A stretch of DNA of 64,000 bases from RI-242 sp038246255. Lineage in GTDB: Bacteria > Planctomycetota > UBA1135 > GCA-002686595. Made by a program: the position numbers and the translations under genes. Location of the stretch: contig JBBRWC010000008.1 in NCBI GenBank assembly GCA_038246255.1, positions 1 through 64,000 of the forward strand, given 5' to 3'. Numbering within the stretch: the stretch's first letter is position 1; each line of letters starts with the position of its first letter. Under the pieces are notes generated by a model. It ran no database searches and had not been told where the DNA came from. It saw nothing but the letters and a program-made list of their open reading frames with translations. This document shows positions 18,706 through 26,617 of the stretch, in pieces.

Positions 18706-18749
18706 AAAAGGGCAAGGATCGGAGAAACACTCCGGTTCTTGCCCTTTTT
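18706..18749. terminator. Strong bidirectional intrinsic terminator
   Basis: AAAAGGGCAAG (18706-18716) pairs with CTTGCCCTTTT (18738-18748), and inside it CGGAG pairs with CTCCG around a five-base loop. A T-run follows on the plus side and a shorter one in the minus direction. It sits between convergent genes, 41 bases after the Cys-rich protein and 40 before the end of the FKBP-like gene, so it can stop transcription from both. Confidence 0.9.
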
Positions 18750-18788
18750 CCGTTTCCGGGCGGTTGCCCGCGCTCGAACGGTGACGGC

Positions 18789-19295
18789 CTAACCGTCGCT
18801 CGGCGGCTCCACCAAGCGCAACTCGACGATGAACTCGACCGTCGTGTCGGGTTCGACGCGGCCGGGGATTCCCGCTTCGCCAAACGCCAGCTCCGGCGGC
18901 GCCACGATGCGGCGGCGACCGCGCATGCGCATGCCGAGCACACCACGCTCCAGCCCGACGAGCGGCATATCACCCGAGCCCAGCGTGAAGGTCACCGGTT
19001 GGCCGCGCTCAAGGCTGGAATCGAGCACCGCGCCGTAGAGCACCCGGGCTTCGTAATCGAGCGTCACCCGGGATCCCACTTCGGCGAGCGGCAGCGCGGG
19101 GTCGTCCGGCACCACGAGGTCCTGGACCAGCACTTCGCCCTCCAGCAGCAACTTGGGGTACACGGGTGGGCGTGTGCGGAACAGGCCGCACGAAGCGAGA
19201 GCCACGGCGAGGCCGAGGGCGGTGGCCACACGCGCGGCACTGCGAGCCGATCGGCTCCGGATGCGGTGCACGGGCGAAAGCGGGATGTGTTTCAT
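18789..19295 (-). CDS. FKBP-like peptidyl-prolyl isomerase lipoprotein
   Basis: 168 residues with a lipoprotein signal peptide ending in LASC, followed by one FKBP-type domain (about 55-160). The FKBP pattern is clear: GSRVTLDYEA, a LxSSL strand, VTFTLGSGDMPLVGLERGVLGM, RRRIVAPPELAFGEAG, and the final strand VEFIVELRLV. It should sit in a membrane facing the periplasm and help folding, although several ligand-pocket aromatics look altered, so activity is not certain. Its ATG overlaps the stop of a second FKBP-like lipoprotein gene (ATGA), making a tandem pair. Confidence 0.85.
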   Translation of the reverse strand: MKHIPLSPVHRIRSRSARSAARVATALGLAVALASCGLFRTRPPVYPKLLLEGEVLVQDLVVPDDPALPLAEVGSRVTLDYEARVLYGAVLDSSLERGQPVTFTLGSGDMPLVGLERGVLGMRMRGRRRIVAPPELAFGEAGIPGRVEPDTTVEFIVELRLVEPPSDG

Positions 19296-19816
19296 GGGAC
19301 CGAAACCACGTGGACGTCGAACACCACGTCGCTGCCCGCCGGGACGGGCGCGCTCGGCGAATCCCCCCAGGCGAGCGCGGCGGGGACGCGGGCGGTGAAC
19401 CGTGCGCCGGCTCTGCGCCCCTCCAGCGCGAGGCGCAGGCCGGGGACGAGGGGGGTGCGGCCGAGCTCCACCGCGAGCGGCACCCCGCGGGACAGGGTGC
19501 CGTCGAAGGCCGTGTCCGCCCCGGCGACCCGCGCCGTGTAGTGGAGCCGCGCGCGTCCGCCGGGTGTGAGGGCGGGCCCGTCGCCGTCGTGCTCCACGTC
19601 CACCACCACGCCCTTCCCGAGGGTTTGGGTGCGGGGGACGGGGAGCGCGGCTAGTGCGGGGGGCGGGAGCGCGCGGGCCGCTTGCGACACGCCGGCGCCG
19701 ACCGACGCGGCTTCGACGCGCTCCGCGGGCGCTCCGCCGCAGCCCGGTCCGGCGCTTGCGACGGCGAGCGCGGCGAGGAGGACAGCGACGGGGAAGAGGC
19801 GGGGGTGGTGGAGCAT
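19292..19816 (-). CDS. Second FKBP-like lipoprotein
   Basis: 174 residues. The signal peptide ends in a possible lipobox (SAGPGC, weak at -3 and -1). An Ala/Pro-rich linker leads to an FKBP-like domain at about 75-172, with GGRARLHYTARV, a FDGTLSRGVPLAVELG strand, LVPGLRLALEG, RVPAALAWGD and the last strand DVVFDVHVVSV. It is more divergent than its neighbour, and the usual YG of the AYG loop is WG. The two genes overlap by four bases and probably arose by duplication. Isomerase activity is uncertain; a chaperone role is an alternative. Confidence 0.78.
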   Translation of the reverse strand: MLHHPRLFPVAVLLAALAVASAGPGCGGAPAERVEAASVGAGVSQAARALPPPALAALPVPRTQTLGKGVVVDVEHDGDGPALTPGGRARLHYTARVAGADTAFDGTLSRGVPLAVELGRTPLVPGLRLALEGRRAGARFTARVPAALAWGDSPSAPVPAGSDVVFDVHVVSVP

Positions 19817-20081
19817 GGCTCGGCGGAGGTCGGGAGGGTCAGGGAGCCTACCAGAGCTCGGGCGGACGGTGGCGGGGCGGACGACGGGATGATCGGGGAG
19901 TCGTCGTAGTCGACGGGGTCGTTGGAGGCCCGCGCGTGGACCGCGCCGCCAAAGCGGACCTCCAGGGGGCCGCCCCCCACGTCCGACCCCGTATCCTCAC
20001 CGCCCTACTTGTTGTTTCCGTGGCTGTGGCCCCGTGCCCCCACCCGCACCGATCCCCGCCCCGACGCCGAGACATCCCCCC

Positions 20082-22724
20082 ATGCGCGCCGAAGTCGCGG
20101 GGTCCCTTAGCCCCGACCATGCCCCCGTGCCCGCCGGCCGACTGCTGGCGCTGTTCCTGGTTTCCGCAGGCCTGCTGTTGCAGCAGATCGCGCTGACCAA
20201 AATCTTCTCGATTGTTCTTTGGTACCACTTCGGCTTCCTCGTCATCTCGATCGCGATGCTCGGGTTTGCGATCAGCGGCGTGGTGCTGGCGCGCTGGCCC
20301 GACCTCGTACTCGGCGGGGGAGCGCTTTTTGCGCGCCTATCCGGTTGGGCGGCCCTCGCGAGTGCGGCGACCCTGTGGCTCGTCGTGCACACGCGCGTCG
20401 ACGCGTTTTCGCTGATCGCGGACCGCAACGAGGGCGCGTTAGTCTTCATCATCCTCGCGCTGATCCTGCCGTTCTTTTTCATGGGAGCGGCAGTGAGCGC
20501 CACGTTGACGCTCCACCGCGAGCGCGCGGCCAAGGTCTACAGCGCGAATCTCCTGGGATCCGGCGCGGGCTGCGGCCTCGCGATCGCGCTGTTCGACGGA
20601 TTCAACCTGTCGGCGCCCGACGTCGTGCTGGTTTCGGCGTTGCTGGTCGCACTCGGAGGCCTCTGCTTCGCACTCGATGGCGGACGCGCATCCCTGCACG
20701 TTCCGGCGGCGGCCGCGCTCGCGATCGCGCTCGTGCTCGGGACGCCCGGGCGCGAAGGTGTCTTGCACCTTGCGGCGCCCTCGAGCAAACCGCTATCCCA
20801 CGTGGAGAAGTGGGATCGGGAGAACCGGCCCCAGCTCGCGATCCTCAACAACGGCGATGAGCTCGTCTACACGAGTTACGAGTTCGGTCCCGAGGGCCTG
20901 TTCGCAAAGACGCCCTTCGGCGACACGGTGCGTGTCGATCCGGAGCAGATTCCGCGCGGGCCAGACGGCAAGGCGGTCTCGCGGCCCACGTCGCTCGTCG
21001 AGTTCACCGAGTGGACTTCGCTTTCGCGCGTCGACGCGTTCACGTGGCCGCGCAGCCTGCCGCCCTGGGGATTGTGGGGCCTTTCGTCGCGCTTCCAGGG
21101 TGATATGCCGCGCCAGAAGGGAATCACGATCGATTCCTGGGCCATGACCAACGTGCCCGAGTGGCGCCGTTACGACGAAGCGGGGGATGGCCGTCCGCAC
21201 GAGGTGCTCGAGTACCTGCCGGCGGGCCTCGTGCACCGCATTCGCCCGGGGGCCGAGATCCTGTGCATCGGTGCCGGCGGCGGCATGGACCTCATGACGG
21301 CCGAGCGCTTTGGAGCGAAGCGCATCGTGGGGGTCGAGATCAATCCGGGTGTCGTGCGCGCGGTCAAAACCGCGTTCCTCGACTTCCAAGGGCGGCTCTA
21401 CGACCCCGAAGCGAGTCCGCACGTCGAGATCCATGTCGCCGAAGGACGCCACTTCCTCGAGCGCGACCTGCGTACCTACGACATCGTCCAACTGTCGGGT
21501 GTCGACACGGCAAGCACCACCCAAGCCGGCGCGTTCACGCTCAGCGAGAACTTCCTCTACACCATCGAGGCGTTCGAAACCTACCTTGAGCGCACAAATC
21601 CGGGCGGCCTCGTCACGCTCACCCGCTGGGTGCTGCCGGACCAAAAAACCGGCCACCCGCGCGAGACGTTGCGCCTGTTCACGCTCGCTTACACCGCGCT
21701 TCAGAACGCGGGCATCGAGGATCCCGCGCGGCACCTCTACCTGGTGGAAAGCCGCGGTTTCAGCGTGATCCTGTTCGGCAAGGACCCGTTCACCGACGCC
21801 GAGCTCGCGACCCTGGACACGACGTCCGAAGCGCTCGCGTTCCGCCCGCTTTACCACCCGCTGCGGCCTTCGCCCTGGAACCACCCGGTGACTCGGGAGC
21901 CGATCCAGAACCAGTGGGAAGCGTTTGCCGCGGCGCCGGACAAAGCCAAGTTCTACGCGGACTATCCCTACGACGTCTCGCCGCCGCGCGACGACCGTCC
22001 GTTCTTCTTCGAGGTGTCGCGCTTCCGCCACCTGTTCGAGCGCGAGAGTTTCTTCAACCCGCTCGGCGGCATCACGGCACACGGCATCCTGATGGTGCTG
22101 CTGGTCCTCTTGGCTGGTGTGGCGTGGTTCTTCGTGATCGCGCCCTTGCGCCGACTCGCACGCGACCTCCCCGGCAGCCGCACGTTGCCGGTGCTGGGTT
22201 ATTTCGCGGCCCTCGGCAGCGGTTTCATCCTCGTGGAGGTCGTGCTCGCCCAGCGGTTCATCCTCTACCTCGGCAACCCGCTGTATTCCCTGGCGGTCGT
22301 CCTGTTCGGCATCCTGATCTTCAGCGGTGTTGGCAGCGCGCTTTCGGGCCGCGTGAAAGAGCCCCGGCGCGCCCTTGGCGTCGTCGTTTTGTTCGCCGTC
22401 CTGTTCCCGTGGGTCTCGGGTGTGATCTTCGACGCCACGCTGATGTGGTCGACCCCGATGCGGATCGTGGTGTCGCTCATGCTGCTTGCGCCGCTCGGCC
22501 TCGCGATGGGCATGCCCTTCCCGCTCGGGCTTGCGCGTATTGCACGCGGCGACAGCCGCCTCACCGCATGGGCCTGGGGTGTCAACGGCTACACGTCCGT
22601 GATCGGGAGCGTGCTGACGATCGTGCTCTCGATCGCCTTCGGCTTCAGCGCGGTGATCTGGATCGCCGCAACGATCTACGCGGGTGCTTGGGTGCTTGCG
22701 CCCAAGCTGCGGCCCGCCGCCTGA
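20082..22724 (+). CDS. Spermidine synthase-like protein with membrane domains
   Basis: 880 residues. About seven hydrophobic segments at 20-240 precede a Rossmann methyltransferase/aminopropyltransferase-like domain (about 380-640) with ILCIGAGGGMDLMTAERFG and a downstream DIVQLSGVDT, then seven or so more segments at 680-870. This membrane-flanked spermidine-synthase fold is a known but uncharacterised bacterial family. The motif-5 Asp pair of true spermidine synthases is not evident, so a polyamine role should not be assumed. ATG 20082 is preferred; a GTG at 20034 would add a Pro-rich stretch. The 265-base gap upstream holds no gene. Confidence 0.82.
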   Translation: MRAEVAGSLSPDHAPVPAGRLLALFLVSAGLLLQQIALTKIFSIVLWYHFGFLVISIAMLGFAISGVVLARWPDLVLGGGALFARLSGWAALASAATLWLVVHTRVDAFSLIADRNEGALVFIILALILPFFFMGAAVSATLTLHRERAAKVYSANLLGSGAGCGLAIALFDGFNLSAPDVVLVSALLVALGGLCFALDGGRASLHVPAAAALAIALVLGTPGREGVLHLAAPSSKPLSHVEKWDRENRPQLAILNNGDELVYTSYEFGPEGLFAKTPFGDTVRVDPEQIPRGPDGKAVSRPTSLVEFTEWTSLSRVDAFTWPRSLPPWGLWGLSSRFQGDMPRQKGITIDSWAMTNVPEWRRYDEAGDGRPHEVLEYLPAGLVHRIRPGAEILCIGAGGGMDLMTAERFGAKRIVGVEINPGVVRAVKTAFLDFQGRLYDPEASPHVEIHVAEGRHFLERDLRTYDIVQLSGVDTASTTQAGAFTLSENFLYTIEAFETYLERTNPGGLVTLTRWVLPDQKTGHPRETLRLFTLAYTALQNAGIEDPARHLYLVESRGFSVILFGKDPFTDAELATLDTTSEALAFRPLYHPLRPSPWNHPVTREPIQNQWEAFAAAPDKAKFYADYPYDVSPPRDDRPFFFEVSRFRHLFERESFFNPLGGITAHGILMVLLVLLAGVAWFFVIAPLRRLARDLPGSRTLPVLGYFAALGSGFILVEVVLAQRFILYLGNPLYSLAVVLFGILIFSGVGSALSGRVKEPRRALGVVVLFAVLFPWVSGVIFDATLMWSTPMRIVVSLMLLAPLGLAMGMPFPLGLARIARGDSRLTAWAWGVNGYTSVIGSVLTIVLSIAFGFSAVIWIAATIYAGAWVLAPKLRPAA

Positions 22725-22768
22725 GGCGCTCAGCCCGGGTTGGTCCGAGCCGGGGCGCGCAACCGGGG

Positions 22769-23728
22769 TTACTCCGCGAGCAGCGCCGCAATGCACGCCA
22801 CGTGGACGATGTCCGCGGGTGTGCAGCCGCGCGACAGGTCCATGAACGGCTTTGCGAGCCCCTGCACGAGCGGGCCGATGGCCTCTGCGTGGGCGAGGCG
22901 CTGCGTCAACTTGTAGGCGATGTTGCCGGCGTCGAGGTCGGGGAACACGAGCACGTTCGCGCGGCCGCCGAGGGGCGAGCGCGGCGCCTTGCGTTCGGCC
23001 ACTTCCGGTGCGATGGCCGCATCGACTTGCAGTTCGAAGTCGCACGAAAGGTCCGGTGCGCGCACCCGCAGCAGTTCGCCCGCGTGGATCACCTTGTCGA
23101 CCTTCGCGTGGCTCGCTGAGCCCTTCGTCGAGAACGACAGGAGCGCGACCCGCGGGGTTTCGCCGACGAGCCGGCGGTGAGTGCTCGCCGCGCTGATTGC
23201 GATGTCGACAAGCTGTTCGGCGGTCGGGTCGGGCACGACGGCGCAGTCGGCAAACGTCAGCGCGGAACCGCGTCCGTGGTCCATGACCATCAGGAACGAC
23301 GATGAAACGGTGCTCAGGCCGCGCGCGGTCCCCACGCCGTAAAGTCCCGCGCGCAAGACGTCGGCGGTTGCCGCGATGCTGCCCGCGACCGCGCCATCCG
23401 CATCGCCATGGCGCAGCATCGCCGCCGCGAAGTGCAGGGGATTCATCAGCAGTTCGCGCGCCTGGGCCAGCTCGAGGCCCTTGCTGCGCCTGCGCTCCAC
23501 GAGGCTCGCCGCAAACGCTTCGCGGCGCGGGTCGGTTGAGGGGTCGACGACCTCGACACCCGCGGGGATCGCGCCCAGACCTTTTTGACGCACGAGCACG
23601 GGTCGCACCAGCCCCTGGGTCGCCAGCGCCCCCGCCGCCTGCACCACGCGTGGGTCCGAGGATTCCGCGAGGACGATGCGTTGGTCGCGCGCGCGGGCGC
23701 GCGCTTTCAGGTCGTCGAGCAGCGTCAC
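22769..23728 (-). CDS. pta: Phosphate acetyl/butyryltransferase
   Basis: 319 residues, the size of the catalytic PTA_PTB domain without the long N-terminal regulatory part found in enteric Pta. Motifs include IVLAESSDPRVVQAA, LFAAAMLRHGDADGAVAG-type residues, GSALTFADCAVVPDPT and the C-terminal LVFPDLDAGNIAYKL. It interconverts acyl-CoA plus phosphate and acyl-phosphate plus CoA. Its ATG overlaps the stop of the AtuA-companion gene. No acetate or butyrate kinase gene is adjacent, so the acyl group handled (acetyl or a branched/short chain from the AtuA pathway) is open. Confidence 0.88.
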   Translation of the reverse strand: MTLLDDLKARARARDQRIVLAESSDPRVVQAAGALATQGLVRPVLVRQKGLGAIPAGVEVVDPSTDPRREAFAASLVERRRSKGLELAQARELLMNPLHFAAAMLRHGDADGAVAGSIAATADVLRAGLYGVGTARGLSTVSSSFLMVMDHGRGSALTFADCAVVPDPTAEQLVDIAISAASTHRRLVGETPRVALLSFSTKGSASHAKVDKVIHAGELLRVRAPDLSCDFELQVDAAIAPEVAERKAPRSPLGGRANVLVFPDLDAGNIAYKLTQRLAHAEAIGPLVQGLAKPFMDLSRGCTPADIVHVACIAALLAE

Positions 23729-24078
23729 GGCGCAGGCGCCGGCGTCGCCGCCAGCACGTCGTCCGGCACGTCCAGCTCAAGGCGCAGGAGCGCGAGGCCG
23801 TGGGTCTTGCCCTGGGCGTCGGTCTTGAGCGACGCCGAACCGCCGCCCCCGAGGCTGTCCAGAAGGAGGAAGTTGAGAACCTGCATGTTCGGCGCGACGT
23901 AGCGCTTCACCGCGCCCGCGTTGATCCCCGCGAAGTGTCGCCGCACGACGTCCTCGGTCAACGCGCGTTCGAGGAACGCGAAGGCGGCTGGGGAGCGCGC
24001 CATCAAACCCACGTTCGAGCCTTCGCCCTTGTCGCCCGAGCGCGCCGCCGCGATCCGCTCCAACTTGACCCGTGTCAT
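23725..24078 (-). CDS. AtuA-associated small protein (AtuA-like ferredoxin-fold domain)
   Basis: 117 residues. It begins with VKLERIAAARSGDKGEGSN, the typical opening of the small domain found fused to or encoded beside AtuA/DUF1446 proteins, followed by NVGLMARSP and PNMQVLNFLLLDSLGGGGSASL. Known members accompany AtuA in terpenoid and leucine catabolism gene sets, but the biochemical role is not well defined. It sits two bases after the AtuA gene and overlaps the Pta gene by four, so the three are co-expressed. ATG 24078 fits the conserved N-terminus; the frame is open upstream inside the AtuA gene. Confidence 0.85.
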   Translation of the reverse strand: MTRVKLERIAAARSGDKGEGSNVGLMARSPAAFAFLERALTEDVVRRHFAGINAGAVKRYVAPNMQVLNFLLLDSLGGGGSASLKTDAQGKTHGLALLRLELDVPDDVLAATPAPAP

Positions 24079-24080
24079 GC

Positions 24081-25472
24081 TCACGACTCCACCACGGTGA
24101 CCTTGGTCGAAACCTTGCTCTTGTCGAGCAGCGCCGGCCAGAAGCCGATGATCTGGGTGGCCTTGGGACGCCCACCCGCAAAACCCGTCACACCCGGGGG
24201 ACCGCTCGTCACGAGCGGCACGAGCTCCGAGCCAAAACGGTCCACCTTGCGCCGATCGGGGCCTTTGACGCCCATGCGCAAGACCACTTCCGCGGGGTCG
24301 TTGGCGCCGGGCACCGCAATGCCAGCGTGGCACACATTGGCCCCCAGGTACTCCTCGATGCGCTCGTTGGGGCCATACTCGAAACCGTCGTACGCGAGCC
24401 GCTGCCAGACGATCTGTGCGCACAGCTTGGCCTTCGCGAGCGCGTCCGGTCCGCTGATCGTGAGTTGGCCCGTGGCTTTCCAGCCGTCCTCGAACGAGCA
24501 CGAGACCTTGTAGGTCGGTGTGGCGGGAGCGCCTTTCGCTCCGCTCACACGCACGCGGTCGGGACCGTCGTCTTCGATCTTCACGCTGGTGAAGTCGGCA
24601 ATCACGTCCGGGGTCAGGTAGCGGGCGGGATCACCCATCTCGTAGCACAACTGGTGCACGACGGTGGAGCGGTCGATCCGTCCACCGGTGCCCGTGTGTT
24701 TAGTGATCGCGAACGATCCGTCGGCGTGGGCTTCGATGATCGGGTAACCGATCATCGCCATGTCCGGGATGCGGCGCCAGTCGGTGTAGTTGCCACCCGT
24801 GCACTGCGCTCCACACTCGACGATGTGGCCCGCGATCGTGCCCGCCGCGAGTAGGTCCCAGTCTTGCGGGCCCCAGCCGAACTCGTGGATGAGCGGCCCG
24901 AGCACGAGCCCCGGATCCGTGCCACGCCCGGTGATGACGATCTGCGCACCCTGGTCGAGGGCCTGCGCGATGGGAAACGCACCGAGGTACACGTTGGCGC
25001 TCGTCACCCGCGCACGCACGTCCATCAGGGGTCGTCCCGTGTCCATGTTGCCAAGGCCCTCGCCGGACGCGAGCAGCGTGTCGAGGTCAGGGTAGATGTC
25101 ATCGCCCTCGACGATCGCAACCTTCACACCCTTCGCGCCGTGTTTGGCGAGGACGGCGAGCACCGCCTCCATGCACGCCTGCGGGTTGACTCCGCCGGCG
25201 TTGGCGACGACGCGGATCCCCTGCGCGACGAGCTCCGGCGCAATGCGGTCGATCAGCGCAACGAAGTCGGTCGCGTAACCCTTCTGCGGGTCGCGTCCGC
25301 GCAGCTTCTGCATGATGCTGAGCGTGACTTCGGCTAGGTAATCGAGGGTCAGGTAGTGCAGCGGTCCCTCGCGAACCAGCCGGATCGGACCGAGGATCGA
25401 GTCGCCCCAAAAGCCCTGTCCATTGGCGACGAGGACGGGTTCGCGGCGGGGTCTTTGCGGAAGGGGTGTCAT
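24081..25472 (-). CDS. AtuA family (DUF1446) acyclic terpene utilisation-type protein
   Basis: 463 residues from ATG 25472. Conserved features are VLVANGQGFWGDS, the long stretch around VANAGGVNPQACMEAV, VAIVEGDDIYPDL, VITGRGTDPGLVLGPLIHEFGW, and GNYTDWRRIPDMAMIGYPI. These match the AtuA/DUF1446 family, named from acyclic terpene utilisation in Pseudomonas, whose reaction is unknown. It is the first gene of an operon with its small companion and a phosphotransacyl enzyme, which hints at handling of an acyl-CoA intermediate. No terpene pathway genes are visible here. The frame extends to 25574 but the extra part is Arg/Pro-rich. Confidence 0.9.
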   Translation of the reverse strand: MTPLPQRPRREPVLVANGQGFWGDSILGPIRLVREGPLHYLTLDYLAEVTLSIMQKLRGRDPQKGYATDFVALIDRIAPELVAQGIRVVANAGGVNPQACMEAVLAVLAKHGAKGVKVAIVEGDDIYPDLDTLLASGEGLGNMDTGRPLMDVRARVTSANVYLGAFPIAQALDQGAQIVITGRGTDPGLVLGPLIHEFGWGPQDWDLLAAGTIAGHIVECGAQCTGGNYTDWRRIPDMAMIGYPIIEAHADGSFAITKHTGTGGRIDRSTVVHQLCYEMGDPARYLTPDVIADFTSVKIEDDGPDRVRVSGAKGAPATPTYKVSCSFEDGWKATGQLTISGPDALAKAKLCAQIVWQRLAYDGFEYGPNERIEEYLGANVCHAGIAVPGANDPAEVVLRMGVKGPDRRKVDRFGSELVPLVTSGPPGVTGFAGGRPKATQIIGFWPALLDKSKVSTKVTVVES

Positions 25473-25658
25473 GCCGGCGTGGGGTCGGCGCGCGGACACG
25501 GCAGCCAGCTCGACGGACCGGCGTGGTGGTCGCGGACTGCGGTGCGGGGGCGCTGGCCCCGAGTGGGGCCGCACCCCGTTGGGCGCGCGGGACGAGTGTA
25601 GTGCCGCGGGCCGGGTGTGTCGCCCGGCGCCACCGCGTGGGCGCTATGCTCCCCGCCC

Positions 25659-26297
25659 GTGCTGCAACTCCTCGTCACCGGCTTCGGCCCGTTCCCTGGT
25701 GTCCCCGAGAACCCGAGCGAGCGCCTCGCGCACGTGCTCGCGAACGAGCCGCCCCCGGGTTGGAGCGCCCGCGCCCGCGTGCTCTCGGTCGCGTTCGCGC
25801 GGGTCGGCCCGGAGCTCGATGCGGCGCTCGCGGAGGGCGCCTGTGACCTCGTCCTCGGGCTGGGCGTCCACCGCGGGCCCTACTTGAGGATCGAGCGCCG
25901 CGCGCGCCGCGACCCGACGGCCCAGCGGCCCGACAACGACGGCACACCCGGCGTCGCGGTGCCGCGGACGGAAGACACACCGTTCGCGCGCGCCACTGAG
26001 CTCGAACTCGCGCCACTCCTCGCCGCGCTGTCGGGGGCTCCCGCCACGTGGCCGCGCCCCAGCGGGGACGCCGGCGGCTACGTCTGCGAGCATACCTACT
26101 ACCACCTTCTCGGCGCCGCGCGGGCGCACGGAGCCCGGGGGCTGTTTGTGCACGTCGCGCCCACGCGCCACCTGCCGCTCGCGCTGCAGGCGCGCGCGCT
26201 CCGGTGCCTGGTGGTCGCGGCCGGCGCTCAGCTTTGCGGCGCGGCTCCGAGCGCGGCGAACCAGGCCGAACGCGCGGCGCGGTCCCAGCCAAGCTGA
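25659..26297 (+). CDS. pcp: Pyroglutamyl-peptidase I (cysteine peptidase family C15)
   Basis: 212 residues, the usual family length. It starts VLQLLVTGFGPFPG, matching the N-terminal VTGFxPF signature. The catalytic triad of the family can be placed: Glu 79 in RIERRA, Cys 143 in GYVCEHTYYHLL and His 165 in FVHVAP. It removes N-terminal pyroglutamate from peptides in the cytoplasm. GTG 25659 is chosen because it begins at the conserved strand; GTG 25617 would add 14 residues. Its last 70 bases overlap the 3' end of the DUF309 gene on the other strand. Confidence 0.88.
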   Translation: MLQLLVTGFGPFPGVPENPSERLAHVLANEPPPGWSARARVLSVAFARVGPELDAALAEGACDLVLGLGVHRGPYLRIERRARRDPTAQRPDNDGTPGVAVPRTEDTPFARATELELAPLLAALSGAPATWPRPSGDAGGYVCEHTYYHLLGAARAHGARGLFVHVAPTRHLPLALQARALRCLVVAAGAQLCGAAPSAANQAERAARSQPS

Positions 26298-26617
26298 CGG
26301 CCGCGCGCGCGTGCGGCAATGCGGCCGAGCAACCGCGCCGCCCGTTGCCGCTGGGCGCGCTCGCCCGGGGCGTTGCCCCGCGCGCGATGGTGGGCGGCCG
26401 CCGCCAGGTGGATCAGGCCGCGCAGGAAGTCGGCGGCCGCGCGGTCGTGCGTCCGCGCGGCCAGCCAGAGGGGCTCGAGGATCTCGTGGGCCTCGAACGC
26501 GGCGCGCGTTTCGACGAGGTCGGCCGCCGCGCGGATCGCGCGGGAGGTCCCGCCGTCCGCGCCCGGTGCAGTGCCCGGTGCAGTGCCCGGTGCAGCGCCC
26601 GGTGCAGTGCCCGTCAC
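26228..26617 (-). CDS. DUF309 family protein with N-terminal GTAP repeat
   Basis: 129 residues. The core (about 35-100) has AAFEAHEILEPLW and FLRGLIHLAAAAHHRARGN, the helical signature of DUF309, a small family of unknown function. The N-terminal 22 residues are a simple repeat (GTAPGAAPGTAPGTAPGA) encoded by a 12-bp tandem repeat. The GTG start overlaps the stop of the secreted paralogue gene (GTGA). The 3' end overlaps the convergent peptidase gene by 70 bases, which is unusual, but both proteins keep family features into that region or close to it. Confidence 0.75.
   Translation of the reverse strand: MTGTAPGAAPGTAPGTAPGADGGTSRAIRAAADLVETRAAFEAHEILEPLWLAARTHDRAAADFLRGLIHLAAAAHHRARGNAPGERAQRQRAARLLGRIAARARGRQLGWDRAARSAWFAALGAAPQS
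26559..26614. repeat. 12-bp tandem repeat in the DUF309 N-terminus
   Basis: About 4.6 copies of GTGCCCGGTGCA (some with GCG instead of GTG at the start) keep the frame of the DUF309 gene and encode a Gly-Thr-Ala-Pro run. The unit is a multiple of three, so copy-number change would lengthen or shorten the protein without a frameshift. Confidence 0.9.

Noticed and set aside
20082..22724. Plain spermidine synthase (speE)
   Set aside because: Size, flanking membrane domains and lack of clear aminopropyltransferase active-site residues argue against a simple polyamine enzyme.
20793..23780. Minus-strand open frame of 995 codons
   Set aside because: It runs antisense through the spermidine-synthase-like gene and out of frame through pta, and has low-complexity Arg/Glu-rich sequence.
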